From Ambrosia x helenae (Eukaryota; Streptophyta; Magnoliopsida; Asterales; Asteraceae), in NCBI GenBank assembly GCA_030844895.1, contig CM061223.1, forward strand, positions 16,999,994 to 17,063,993: DNA of 64,000 bases. The letters are read 5' to 3'. Of the stretch, positions 10,166 to 22,654 are shown piece by piece (within the stretch, counting starts at the first letter, position 1; each line of letters begins with the position of its first letter). Under the pieces are notes generated by a model, which did not search any database, was not told where the DNA came from, and saw only the letters and a list, made by a program, of their open reading frames with translations. The position numbers and the translations under genes are program-made.

Positions 10166-11581
10166 ATGGAAGTCGTGTACATGAAACATAAAGAATCCAA
10201 GTTTGCACCTGAAGAAGATGTTATTGGCAGCATGCCAGATAATGTGATAACTAATATTCTCGATCGATTGCCATTACAAGATGCAGTGAGAACTAGTATC
10301 TTGTCAAAAACATGGACCTTTAAGTGGACCCTTCTTAGCAAACTCGTATTTGATCCCAAGTTTTTTGCGTGTTTATCCAAAACCCAAGACAAAAATAATC
10401 ATGTGAAAATAATCACTAGGATTCTTTTTCAGCTTAGAGGTGCAGCAATTACAAAGGCTGTCGTCTCCATAGACGACGTATTGGATGATGTTCAAGATAC
10501 TAATTATTGGATGTCAAGATATGGAATTACGGATCTCACTTTTGGGAAGTTTACATCATCTCCATTACCTAAGTTGTCTACCCATCTTTTCTCTTGTTTA
10601 TGGGTGACAAGTTTGAAGCTCGTTCTATGTCGTATCCATCCTCCATTAACTACTTTTCATGGTTTTCCAAACCTGTTGAGCTTAGAGTTGTCTCAAGTAC
10701 AATTTGAAAGCATGCAATTTGGGGAGTTTATTACGTTGTGTCCCGCACTTAAGATTTTGAAGACGGGTCTTCTCTATTATCCCAGCAGCAAAGTGAAATC
10801 CGCTGAGATCGCAAAACTTACAAATCTCAAAACGTTGTCTTTGTTTTTGTTTAATATTGAGAATATGTTGTTGATCACAAGTTCTGACACTATCTTTGAG
10901 CTTTTCGGTTTTTTTCCAAAGCTTCAAGAGCTTCACCTGGATTTTCTCTACTGCAAGGTAAGGCTTTGTTGGCTTCTTTATATCATATGTTATTCATTAT
11001 AATGCAACAAGTCTGAATGAATTTTCTAACCACTTTTTGTATAGGTGACGACATATGGTACTAAAAAGAGGTTTCCTACCGCCTTTCCATGCCTCAGGGC
11101 TCTTAAACTATCACAAATAGATTTAGGCAGTGTTATAATGCTGTCATGTGTTTTTGAAATGATTAGACACCTACCGAATTTGCAGACCTTGAAATCATAG
11201 CAACTAGTGTTTCGGTATGTATCATATTCCAACCGTCTTATAATCTCATATATAGTTTTGCATTTAAATACTGGCCGTCTATTCTTGTAGAATGCTATCC
11301 CGGCATCCACAATTTGTTCTCCAAAGGTAGACTACAATGACAATCCAATGGGGTTGTCGCGGCTTCAAAGTGTGGTGTTTGTAGATTTGAAAGGTTCGGA
11401 GAATGAAGTGTGTTTGATCAAATATTTACTTGGGTGTTCCCCTTTCCTAAAAAAGATTGCTATCCGTCCCCACCAGTCTCTAGCGAGCAATGAAGAGTTG
11501 ATGTTTATTTCGAAGTTGTTGAAGCTCCAACGAGCCTACCCCGAAGTTGCTATCGATCTAGATGAGTTTTGGCTGCTTTGA
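10166..11581 (+). pseudogene. F-box/LRR/FBD protein gene with a one-base frameshift
   Basis: Exons are 10166-10957, 11045-11214 and 11291-11581, with GT-AG introns (AAG/GTAAGG; ATAG; TCG/GTATGT; TTGTAG). The start is MEVVYMKHKES. The F-box follows (DVIGSMPDNVITNILDRLP..AVRTSILSKTW, about residues 20-60), then leucine-rich repeats (LPKLSTHLFSC, GFPNLLSLELSQVQF, FFPKLQELHLDF) and an FBD-like end (LIKYLLGCSPFLKKIAIRP). Such proteins act as SCF E3-ligase substrate receptors. In exon 2, ACCTTGAAATCATAG gives a stop; one extra base at about 11191 would give an exon of 171 nt and ~417 residues in total, the family length. It is therefore either a recent pseudogene or a sequencing error. An in-frame upstream ATG at 9980 lies in MITE sequence and is rejected. 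Confidence 0.85.
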
Positions 11582-13062
11582 ACTTGTCTCTTTACCCGAT
11601 TCTACACCCTGTATAGTTTATTGTATGTGTGTGTATTATTAATGCATGTTTATCTGTGTCTGTGCGCATGCGTGTGAGCGTGTGATCAGGTTTTATTTTT
11701 CGTGGGGTTTGGGATTTGATGATATATGTGCTTAACAACCCTATGTGTGTACAAATATATTGTTTTTTTTTTCTCTTTTTGTTAATGCGACTGAAAAGTC
11801 ACCCCAAATCCTTAATCTTTTGGTGTAATCTGTGTCTCATCTAGATTGTGATCATTTGCTAAAAATCTTCAAAAATTGGCATACTTTATTGTTGTCATCT
11901 ATGCATTTTAGGTATTTATTTTATATACATCTGGGTGTTTTTTATATACATTGTTTGAATTTTTTTTAATAGCTACCCGAATCCCTATGGTTTTGGCTCG
12001 GGTATATCAAACGGGTAATTTTATTAAACTAACGTGTTTAACAAAAACCTACGGGTGTACCAATACCTTGATTGGTAATTACCTGATAGAAATTCGATAT
12101 CTTTAAGGCCGGGTTTGATACAAGTTTTTATAATTGCGGATGGGATTGGGATTACCTAAACAGCTAAACCTGTTCCATTGCCATCCACTTGTAGCCCATT
12201 TTGGCCTGATCTCTTTCGGGCCCATATTGACTTGCTTTTTTTTAGTTTTTTCGATTTTCTTTTCTACACATCCAAGAACCACTAGAATTTACCCAAAACA
12301 ATCCATATACTTGAACTAAAAGTTCATATAAACCCATAGCTTAGTTTCTGTTCAATATTACCCCTTTAATATAGTCTGTGGTTGTAACTTGTATTGGTTC
12401 TGAAATGGTGGCTTGGATGTATCTTTAATATCGTTGGAATATATATTTTGTGGTGGCTCATGTAATTTAGTTATGTTCTGAAACCGTGTACTGACCTTAG
12501 ACCGAAGACCATCCTTATATAAGGGATAAACCATCACAACGATTTGGTTGGTGGTTGGCGGATATAATTGTCGACAGTTAGATAAATATATTAGTGGAGA
12601 GTCCTTTTTAGGGTAAATCATAAATGAGCTTTAGTTCGGTAAATATATTTAACCGAAAGAGACGTGGGGGAATACCGCCCAAGACTGTTAAAAGAGGAGA
12701 ACCCGAAATAGGCTTTGGTAACCTCGAAACAGAAATAATAATATAAACTTACTAAGGAATCATACAAGCTAACCTTGGTAGGGAAAATATCCTTTTCTAC
12801 CAAAAGGCTAAACTAAACAAGCAACATACAAATGGAATACAAACCCAAAGTCCCAAACAAACTTCGGCCTTCACACTTGATTCGGAGTTTCGGACTAGAC
12901 AACCACAAAGAGTCAAAGACACACCCAAGAAGAAAATGGGCCTTCACAAAAAAATCCAAAATATGCACCTAGTCCATAAAACCCAAGTAAGAATGGGCCC
13001 CACAAAACCCATTACATTGATCACTTCTTGAATACAGTTGCATATGTAAGTATGTAACACAA
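11582..13062. other. 3' flank of F-box gene and intergenic, no gene seen
   Basis: Starts with the 3'UTR of the F-box gene (GT-rich run at 11620-11690). Later sequence is AT-rich with no homology I recognise; short open frames at 12358-12803 lack any domain or codon pattern. Confidence 0.35.
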
Positions 13063-13290
13063 CTAGTATTATTACCCGCGCATTGTGGCGCCTCACTGCA
13101 CAAGTGCACATCCAAGGGTGGGCAGCTTGATCGAATATGACTCATTTAGCTAAATGTTCCTGTGGGTTCGACCTGAAACTCACATGAATAGATTAGACTA
13201 GAGCAAAACTGAAAAACTTTATATTATGTTTAGGTCCTATAACGAAGCTGAGGCTTAGAGTATGCATGAGGATTATTATGAAGTTTATTT
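13063..13290 (-). mobile_element. Helitron 3' end (minus strand)
   Basis: Read on the minus strand the sequence is CACAATGCGCGGGTAATAATACTAG then T, resembling the 3' end of the 6202-8558 family. The 5' end was not found; the right limit given is arbitrary. Confidence 0.45.
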
Positions 13291-13451
13291 TGAAGTTATT
13301 GCTTTATTTGTTATCATGTATTTGGGATTTCTAGACATCATTTCATTTTGGATATTTATATTTTGAATAAATTATTTAAAATTACAATTTATACCATGTG
13401 CTACTGAAACAATCATCAATACGTGACATCCCAATGTTTCCGCCATCGGTT
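13291..13451 (+). mobile_element. Truncated gypsy LTR 3' fragment
   Basis: ATCATCAATACGTGACATCC..ATGTTTCCGCCATCGGTTG (13412-13451) matches the last part of the LTRs at 49802-49841 and 55006-55045, but it stops before GGGGTGTTACA. No primer-binding site follows. Confidence 0.7.
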
Positions 13452-13974
13452 GCCATATGCCTAATTTTACCTTTATGTTTTTATTATTAAGTTTATGAAG
13501 AAATCATAATTACCATCGTTTAAACATCTCGACCTGTCGTCCAAAGAGATCTCATACCACACATAGGAGTTAGTTATAGTATTTTACTTTATTAAAAGTG
13601 TGAAATGGTCTTTTTGACATAACAAAGTGTGTTTTGGTCTTATGACCCCTTAATTCCTTAAAAGGCTTGTAGTGGTCTTTTACGCCTTTAAAAGGTGTTA
13701 TGTTATTATGTATACCAAAATAAGCTGATAAATGGTCTTTTCAGTCTAAACAGAGGTTATGAAGAAGCTTATGATTTTTGATGATCTCACAATGAGTTTT
13801 CAAATCTTATCATTTTCTAAGGCTTGTAACGAGCCATGATCTTACCAAAGGCTTTCATTAGTTTATAATTATTATAGGGGTACCAAAGGGTCAGGTCATG
13901 ATTTTTTTTTTAACTCATATCAGTGTTTCAAATACAAAATATTGATTTTTACAAAGATGTTTATCTGTACTATA
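13452..13974. other. Intergenic, short internal repeats
   Basis: Words such as TGGTCTTTT and AAAGTGTGAAATGGTC / AAAGTGTGTTTTGGTC recur between 13590 and 13740, suggesting an old tandem duplication. No coding signal. Confidence 0.3.
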
Positions 13975-15155
13975 CTAGCTTATACCCCGGGAGCGTCACG
14001 GGTTCAGAAATCTAAGTAAAGTGAATAAAATTAGAAGTATCTAAACTATAAAAATGACATCTATGTATCAACTTACATTAGATACTTTTAAAAAAAAAAA
14101 TATACCAAAAGATCCATTTCACCTTACAACATCAACACCTAAAACAGAATATTAAGATCCTAAGCACTTCAAGGGGACAAAGATTGTTTAGCACCAATAC
14201 ATTCAGTCAAAGGTCTTTAACTGCATACAAGAAGATTTGAGCTATTTTAGAATATGGTAGAAAAAAAAATAGCAATTACCTGTTGGAGAGCGTACCGGGT
14301 TGAAATATCTAATATGACATAATAAAATATCTAATATGACAACATAATTAATGACTTGCCAATATATTATTATTATTATTATTATTTTAAACAAATCTCT
14401 GCCATAAGTTATCATATTCTAATATAAAAAAAGGGTAATTGGGTCGGGTATCACCTAATCCCAGACCCGACCCAAACCCACAATTTTTTTTAAACTAATA
14501 TATCCTGGGAGCGTCCCGGGTTGAGAAATCTAATTTGAAATATCAATTTTACACCTGAAATAAACTGATGCGTTTTACAGTTACATGCAGGAAAGCTTCG
14601 GGTGGCACTTAACCTAAAACAATTAACAATGTATCTTCAATGTTAGTGCATAACCTTAAACAATGTATAACTCTAATATTAAAACCTAACCTAAAACAAT
14701 GTACAACTCCAATGCTAACACATGTTGTAAATAAAAATCATATTTACTGGTTTGAACATAACTAATGACTTGACTATACATGATTAATGAATAACCTGAA
14801 CACTTTGTGTTTTTTTTCTGTATGAACAAAACCACACAAAAAATAGTCGTTTTTTTCTCCGTTTTTTATATAGCACTATGGTACCTGTTGGAAAGATAAT
14901 AAAACGCTCGTTAATTTGGTGTAATTTTTTTCTTTAAAAAATCTCGTATATAAAAGATATTAACGTTTAAAAGTTATGGGAGAAAACATTAGAGATAAAA
15001 ATCTAATTTTGTTTTTAAATTTTAAATTATTATTTTTCTAAAATAAAGCCATTGCCACATGGGATGACACATGACACACTCAATGAATAGAATACCCTCT
15101 TTAAGTGTCATGTCATTAAAATGGCTTTGGTTTATTATATGTATAGATAGATAGA
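13975..15155 (-). mobile_element. Two same-orientation Helitron 3' ends; one copy 14495-15155
   Basis: On the minus strand two hairpin ends occur: ACCCGTGACGCTCCCGGGG then TATAAGCTAG/T at 13975, and ACCCGGGACGCTCCCAGG then ATATATTAG/T at 14495. A possible 5' end for the second is A/TCTATCTATCTATACATAT at 15155. Both resemble the end at 4755. The segment contains the shared minisatellite and no gene. Confidence 0.55.
14585..14735 (-). repeat. Helitron-linked minisatellite (AACATTGTTTTAGGTTA type)
   Basis: Three to four degenerate units around AACCTAAAACAATGTA.AACTC.AAT on the plus strand, the inverse of the arrays at 4198-4352 and 27062-27285. Confidence 0.7.
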
Positions 15156-16620
15156 TTATAATGCATGAGGGAGATGTATTTTAAGATACCTGAAAGTTAA
15201 GAACTAATTTTTCATTAACAACCCTAAAATGAGGGTAGAATAGTCATTCATGCATTATTTACACTTTAATACCCTATCTTATTTACACTTTAATTCCCTA
15301 ATTTTTAGTTAGTAATTACATTTTTCTCCCTTCCCCTACAAAATTATATTTTCTTTTATTTAATTCTATCATAACTTTAAAACTATTATATTTTTAAAAA
15401 CATTCGAATATACCATGACGATCGGCTCATTTTTGTCGACGTGTCGGTGTTTGTCGTAGTCAATACCGATGTGTGGATTGAAATGTACAAGAAAGAATGC
15501 CTTATGTACAAGTGATTATTGCATTTTATGTTTTAAATACTAACTAGATGAAATATAATATGGATTTATTGTTAATATGGATGTTGAATCATAACATCAT
15601 TTCATGATCAAGTAAAACTCAAAATTGTAAAATTGAATTTGGTGTTAAATATTGTTCCGCCAAATAATGAAAAATTCACATAAATCAAATGCAACGATTT
15701 AAAAAACCAAATAGGGCACTCGAAATCTACATATCAGCTTTGGTGATTCTTAAAATATAATAATGTTGTTAAACATTATGGTCCATCCTTGCTTTGACAC
15801 ACAAATAATTTGTCACACGGTAACAAAACTGCAACACAAGACTGGGCTCTAAGAATGCTTTATCACGTTTGTTACTTATAGCTTCAATTGTAGTACCCTA
15901 TTTAAATAATCAACATTAGCAATATGTGCATATGTATATAGGTATGCATGCATATATTAATAGGTATACACATAAATATAATTAACTAAAAGAAATCTCA
16001 ATTGTAGTACCCTATAAATACATACTAATGCACACCTATTTCACTTGCTAAAATACGTAGGCATGAATACTGAATTCAAAAGTTGAAGCTTCTAATGTTG
16101 GTTATTTGTTAGTTTATGGTTTTCATTCATCCCATTTTACTAATTATGCCTTTTTATACATATCATAATCATTTAAGTGTTAACTTATTGGTTTTGCAGA
16201 TTCATTTAGATGAAAAACATACGGAGATGAACAAACCAATAGCCATACAAGCGTCTAAGGTTGTATTTATTAATGTTTAATTTTTAATATTAACATGGCT
16301 GTTATTTTATGTGGTATATTGTATGTGTTTTATTGCAGGATAATGGTGATAATAGTGTTGGAATTATTTGATATGGTGCAATGTTTAGTCTCTACAAATC
16401 TGATCTTCAACATAAATTTGGTGAATAGGTAATATCAACATTTATTTCATCTTCTATTAACTTATGTATTAAATATTTTTAATTTATTTTAAGGATCAGA
16501 TGCATGAAATTAATAGGAAGAGATCCAAGAGGCTCTCTTAATGGAAATGGAGTCAAGTAATTGATCTAGACAGTTCTGATGAAAATGACATATTTGATGA
16601 CACTTTAGATAGGAGAAAAT

Positions 16621-19600
16621 TGTCACACCACGCCAATGGCGGAAACACGTGGCGCGACGGTTCAAGAGCATAAAGCCAAGATTAACGCAAATCATAAGTA
16701 ATTAAGAAAAGGATTCATTTATTAAGACGTCGAAAACGTGTTTGATGTTCACACATAAACGATAAATTGTTTTTGAATACATAAAAGTGGCTTCTCAAAT
16801 ATATCCCAAATCCTTGGGAATTAAAGTGGAAACCCTTTTGAAACACCCGACGCCCTTATGAGAGATTCCCCCGACCACGGCTTGCCACGTTGTCCATCGT
16901 CTATCAATTACCTGAAAGATATGTTTAAAAAGTCGTCAATATATAAATATTGGTGAGTTCACAGGTTTTAGTTTATCAAACTTTATCACTTTGGGAATTT
17001 CCATGTTATGACAATTTATAGGAGTTGCAAGTTCCTACAATTCTACTTGAGTCTATAACCAAACCAAGACAAATGATAATGCCCCGCTCCAAGTCGTTAC
17101 TCGGTAATCCTACGACTTGATTTCAGAATACGTGCACCCCAGGCATACGCCGATGCATAATCGACACTATCGATTAGGGGTGGGCCTTGTCAGACACCAA
17201 TAGTACTATTCAAATATTCCTTCGGTTTCGTTTCCCAAATTAATGATTATAGTAGAGAGGTCTCAACCCCGAGTGGCGATCACAACTCAAGTACTTATCC
17301 CGTCAAACATTTCCCTAACATATCTTTCCCCCGAAAAACATAAAATAGTTTAAAATGGGGCCGTGAGACTCAACTGAATCTGTGCTTGGCTCAAAAGGAA
17401 GATAGCAAGTTTTGTGGTCCCGCACCTACAAACGTCCTAGACGTATAAGTCACTACACCTATAGTGCATGTGCCTTGGCAAGTTGTACACCCAACTCCCC
17501 GACCACGTTTTGTTCCAATTCCCGTTTAATTAGACGTGTATCCTAGGTTCATTGGCGATGGATTACCCTTTTCTTACGAGTTATGTATTACTCTCGTTAA
17601 TATTCTTTGTAACTTGTATACTATTATTCTCGACACAACTCTACCTAACGTATAATTATTTTCCCATTTAAATAATTATACTTAGGATCGTATTGTTCGA
17701 TATAATGTATTCTTAATACCCGACCCGACTCACTTTGCCGCATATTTATTTTCCCATTTAAATAAATATGCTAAGGTCTTGTCGTTCGGTAGTGTATTCT
17801 TAACGCCCGACTCAACTTACCATGCCGTACATTTATTTTCCCATTTAAATAAATATACTAGGATCTTGTCGGTATTCACATGTTCGTAGATATATTTTGC
17901 CTACTCGTCTCGGTTTTCCTTCTCGCATATCTACTTTCCCATTCAAATAGATATACTAGAATTTCGTCGAGACGAGCATGTATCCATATATCGACGCGTG
18001 AATTTTCTTTGTTAAGTCCATACGTTGTTTAACGTTTTTCATTCTTTACGTTATGCTTTCTCCCACGAATATTCTCTCTAACACTTAGGAAAGTGTTATA
18101 TAATTTCCACCCATGTTATATATATTTTACTTCTTAAAATATATATATATATATATTTTCACGTTTTGCCGCAATGGCATTTTCCTCTAGTTTGTCCGCT
18201 TATCCGTTATCGTTAGTTTATGTAACTAAGTCCGATAGTTAACTTTTTCCACGTTTTCTTCCAATATGCGTTCTATGGAATTATCATTCATACTTCCAAT
18301 TCCAAACACATATTACTTGGAAAAATATACTTTTGTATTTTTAGTTCAACTTGTTAACTTGTATTCCAAAAACGTTTCCGATAGTTTTATATTCCCATTT
18401 ATATAAAAGTATCCATTTTTGTACAAGTTTTCTCAAGTCTTTGCTTTTTGTCCAATATCTTATAAAACCTCAATTTTTATAAAATCCTTATGTTAACTTA
18501 ACCTCCTATTTTTATAAAACTTCCCTTTTTATAAAAATACCTTTTTCAATAAATACACAAGTAGGTTACTAGTGTTTACCAAAACTATACTTGGAAAAAC
18601 CATTATTTACGTTTTTGACACCAAACTTTCGTGAACACATTTTGGAACAAAGTTCCTAAAATACTTATTTTAGTCCATCAACTTTCAAAGTTACAACATT
18701 AGTCCCTTAACTTTTAAATGTTACTTTTTCCATCCTAACTTCCAAAGTTAGCATTTTTCTTCCAATTAGTGGACTTTAAAGAACCATCTTTTTCATATTT
18801 GGTTATTTTTACATTTTTCCACTTTTAATAGTCTTATATTCCATCATTGATGCTATTAACATGTGTGTTTAATGTTTTTATCCATCATACCCAAACTTCA
18901 TTCATCCAAGTGAGTAGACTTTAAATATGCAACTTTTATATTTATGAACATCCAACATATTCCAACTTATTTTAGACATTAGATGGTCATTTTATATTGA
19001 TTAAAACCATCTTTTAACATATTCAAGTCACTTTCAAAAATCATGTTCAAATCATCATCCAACTCAAGTGTATGTACATATTTCTACATTTTCTTGAAAT
19101 ACCATATTACTTAATATCAAATCCATGATTTATCCATGTTATTATTTTTCCATTTTACTCTTGTAAGATACATTAAACTTTATGTTTTCAAAACCACATT
19201 CTACCCATCAATGCACAACTTGCTCATAAGAACACATGATATGAACATTAATAATCAAAGCAAGGTTAAAACTTACTACTAGCTCAAGGCTAGGGAAGAC
19301 AAAAACCTTGGATTGAATGGGGTTTAGTGTGTTCTTCCAAAGGGTTAAGCTCCAAGCTCTTGAAACACACAATGGGGTTTTGAAGGATAATGATCTAGAG
19401 ATGATTTGGTAGTGTAAAATTTGTAGGGAAAATGTATATGGATGGGTGATATGCTACGGCCAAGAGGAGGAGAAGAAGAAGAATTTTTGGTTTTTGCTTC
19501 AAGTGTTCTTACTAGCTTGCTTATAATATCTCTTCCAAATCTCCAAAGATTACTTGAATCTTAATAGATTATGTAATATCTTGGATAGATTGTGTAAGAT

Positions 19601-20389
19601 AATGAAAAATCTTTGGGGATATTATTAGGGGTGTTTGGCCGTGGATTTAGAGAGAGAGAGGAGAGGTGATTAGCTAATCTTCTTGGCCAATGTTAATCCA
19701 TGCAAGTTAATGATTAGTTATAATTATAATTGGATTATAAGAATTTGAAGAGTTAATGAGATAACACAAAATCTTAATCATTTGGGGAGGGCCCAAGGCC
19801 GGCCCATTGTGGGTGTTTGGGTGGGGTCTACTTTGCTAAATATTACCTATAATTATTATGTTTAATTTACTCTTGTTCGGGTACCGTCCGGGTATTTTTG
19901 GGTTTTTAATCGCGTGTTATCCGAATATTAAAAATACCCTTAATATCCCTTAAACATGGTCCAGTTTAAGCGTTGATAAATTATTTTGGCTTTTGCCGGG
20001 TGAAATTATATGTTATGCGCGTATCGGGTGCGGTACGCGCACTTTATTCGTTACCGGGAGATTTGTATAACAAGCTTTCACGTATGGCTTTGGAGTTCCA
20101 AAACCCATTATATTTTGTGAAATTACGTTTTATTTTATATCCCGGGTGTCCGGGATCCGTTTCGCTTATTTAATTTTTACCGGGTAATCGTCAGTGTCCA
20201 TACCGGATAATTTACTCGCACATGATCCTATCATGTTTTGTCATTAAACATATGCATTCCTATGCATTATTTGGGAATTGCTATCTTTCTAGGGCCTCAG
20301 TTAAATAATCAACACATAATTGCATTTAATTACGTTAATTGTGTATAGTTAATTAGTACGGAATTACCTTATTTTTGCCGGTTGTTACA
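16621..20389 (-). mobile_element. Solo LTR of a gypsy-type element (3.77 kb), TSD AAAAT
   Basis: Read on the minus strand it begins TGTAACAACCGG and ends CGCCATTGGCGTGGTGTGACA, resembling the LTR ends at 47266/49851 (TGTAACATCG...CGCCATCGGTTGGGGTGTTACA). It is flanked on both sides by AAAAT (16616-16620, 20390-20394). No primer-binding site, gag or pol is present, so it is most likely a solo LTR left by unequal recombination. It contains a 4-unit palindromic repeat (17640-17970) and a TA run at 18139. Confidence 0.82.
17640..17970. repeat. Degenerate ~90-bp tandem repeat with palindromes inside solo LTR
   Basis: TTTTCCCATTTAAATAA-type cores occur at about 17661, 17749, 17836 and 17934. Each is part of a near-palindrome (ATTTATTTTCCCATTTAAATAAAT) followed by TAGGATC.TGTCG-like text. 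Confidence 0.65.
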
Positions 20390-20812
20390 AAAATGGAGGA
20401 AACTCATCCTCACCAAAAGATGTAATAATAAAGCATGGAGATATACAAGAAATTTCAGTGATCGTTCTTGATGACGAATGGTGGACAGACAATATAAATG
20501 AGATCATGCAGACTTGGAACCTGTATGACTAAATTGATCTCATGATTCAAGTAGTTCACTAGCTTTTATTTTTCTCAACTTTTATATTTATTAATACTTA
20601 TTTTTTTCCTTTTCGTATGTTACTTTATTTTATCAAATGTTTCTTAAAAGTACTTTACAATTTAAATGTTAAATCTTTTTAGTTACTAGACATGTGTAAC
20701 GCTTATGACATATATCCACCGCAATGATGCTATAACAAATACTATACGAATTTGAAATAAGTACCGAAATAAAAAGTGTCACTCCCGCCGCATCGCGCGG
20801 GTTTCCTACTAG

Positions 20813-21298
20813 TTAAAAAAAAAGAAGAAAGATACGAATTTTTTAAAACAAATAAAAATGTATTTGAAATCATATTGATTACGTTATTATAACAAAGGGG
20901 ACTTTATGAAGTCTAAAATCTCAAAGAAAAAAAAATAAAGTTATTAAAGAATTCATGTGGTTAATCATCAAGTGTTTCAATTCAAAAGAACTGAATTAAA
21001 GACGATGGCCTGTAAGGAGATCAATAGTAATTGAAGCAACAATCTCAAAAGATAAAAGTGTGAAGGACTTTTTAATCTCACGAGTAAGTTTTTCTAGATT
21101 ACATCTAGTTTGTATATATTAGTCCATTGTATATTATGACATAATACATAATTTTTTTTTTATAGATTCCTGAGTTTATAAAGTTTTGACCCTTATACGA
21201 AGTTACATAGATTATATAGTCTCATCAAGGAGTAAAAGAGAATATGAGGTCTTATGACCTATTTAAGGTAATTATGGTGATTTCCATTGAGATATTAA
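20813..21298. other. Spacer between two Helitron ends, no gene seen
   Basis: AT-rich DNA with no open frame of interest or recognisable repeat. Confidence 0.3.
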
Positions 21299-21856
21299 CT
21301 AGTAGGAAAACCCGCGTGATACCTAATAAAGAATGGAATGGAAATTCCAACTCCTTCTTTGGTTGAAACTAACAACATAAGAAATGATATCTAATTTCCA
21401 TTTTCATGTCAAATTCTATTCCATTACGTGAAACGAACGCTACCTAATGTTATAAATTTACAACCATGAATAGGAATGTGGTACAAAACAATTAAGTTTA
21501 AACTATAAAACATGATGATGAGTTTCTTTTTTTATTATAAATGTTCTAAAATTTTAAGTTTTTTTTAAAGGCTAACTTTATTCACAAATCACCCATTACA
21601 AAAATGCGGGGTGGCAAAGAAACAGGTATCAAAGAACTATGAATTGCATAAACATGTACTAGAATTTCAGGATGTACCTCTGAATAATTTCGGTTTTCTT
21701 TGTATCAATGGAGGCAATTACTTCATCTAAAACAAATAAGAATATGTTCGAACCTTAAAAGAGAAAAAACAACGATTCGAAATGGTTGTATTTTATGCCT
21801 AGAGACACTCATTATTGCTACATACTGTATTCTTATGGCCTTTTCGTGAACACAAG
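21299..21856 (-). mobile_element. Helitron 3' end (minus strand)
   Basis: The minus strand reads GGTATCACGCGGGTTTTCCTACTAG then T, matching CGCGGGTTTCCTACTAG at 20795-20812. The 5' end was not located; it may include the VPS3-like fragment at 22.65 kb. No gene in the stretch itself. Confidence 0.5.
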
Positions 21857-22054
21857 CAGTGGCGAAGCTTGGTTCTCGAATCGGAGGGGGCCGGACTTAA
21901 TGTTTTTTCGATCGGTAGTGACCGGAAGATCAAATCGGCGGGGGCCGGACTCAACCCGGACTCAATTTACCTACGGAAATCGCAAATTTCTACCACTGCG
22001 CCAAAAAACAGGGGGGGCCGGGGCACCCCTGGCCCTTCAAAACCTCCGCCCTTG
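21857..22054. mobile_element. hAT-type MITE (198 bp), TSD AACACAAG
   Basis: Ends CAGTGGCGAAGCTTG and CTCCGCCCTTG are imperfect inverted repeats, with internal GGGGGCCGG runs. The 8-mer AACACAAG is present on both sides (21849-21856, 22055-22062). Eight-base duplications are the hAT hallmark. Confidence 0.85.
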
Positions 22055-22094
22055 AACACAAGTGGTCACATTGCAGGTTTGCAATGAGAAACCA

Positions 22095-22640
22095 ATTGAA
22101 AAATAGAGGTGGCAAAAGGGGCGGGTCAGACAGGTTGGGTAAGGGGTCGAAATGAATTCCAGTTGTAACATGTAATTTTATGGCAAGTGGCAATAACGTT
22201 AGGTTGTGTTGGGTTGTGAATGGGAATGGAATGGTCTAACCACCCTCCCACCCGACATACATCCCCCAATAAGACTCAACCTTAATCTCATCTAAGAATA
22301 TCTTCTCGTTCCTATTCAACCACAGTTTCGATTTAATTTGTTTGAAATAGGTTGTTCACGAGCTAAGCCAAGTCATCTTTTCTCCCGGAACACTATTTAA
22401 GTATGCACTATTTACAGTAAACTACTCTTATTCACTTATTCTCGCTTTAGCATCACACTTATAATACTAGTAGTAATAATAATGAGATTATTTGTAACAA
22501 TGAGAATAATTATACTTATGAAAAACTTAAATTTGTGCGATATATTTTGATAAGTAAAGCTTGTGAAAAAAAAAAAAAGAAAAAAAAGAATTGGTTCATT
22601 ATATGTGTCTTTCAATGTTAACAATAAGAAGTTAAGGTGA
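22095..22640. repeat. Degenerate GGGCGGGTC repeat and AT-rich spacer
   Basis: Begins with GAGGTGGCAAAAGGGGCGGGTC, related to the repeats in VPS3 introns. The rest is AT-rich without coding signal. Confidence 0.35.
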
Positions 22641-22654
22641 TGCAATTTGTGAGC

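Larger units (their letters stand above)
16200..20532 (+). pseudogene. Unrecognised captured gene fragment, interrupted by solo LTR
   Basis: Exon-like blocks with splice signals: 16200-16259 (TTTTGCAG..AAG/GTTGTA), 16339-16428 (TATTGCAG..AG/GTAATA) and 16494-16620 (TTTTAAG). The last reads DQMHEINRKRSKRLS, stop, then VIDLDSSDENDIFDD. After the LTR, 20395-20532 has an open stretch ending EISVIVLDDEWWTDNI..WNLYD and a stop, in another frame. Acidic Ser/Asp-rich VIDLDSSDE resembles a SUMO-interaction motif, but I do not recognise the parent protein. Confidence 0.4.
15156..20812 (+). mobile_element. Helitron carrying a captured gene fragment and a solo LTR
   Basis: The start ATTATAATGCATGAGGGAGA matches the 5' end of the 6202-8558 element minus its first ten bases. 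The 3' end is CCCGCCGCATCGCGCGGG (hairpin), TTTCCTACTAG, then T at 20813. Sequence after the 5' end (TTTAAGATACC, GTTAAGAACT) also matches the 6.2-kb copy. Without the nested LTR the Helitron is about 1.9 kb. Exon-like pieces at 16.2-16.6 kb suggest captured host DNA. Confidence 0.7.
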
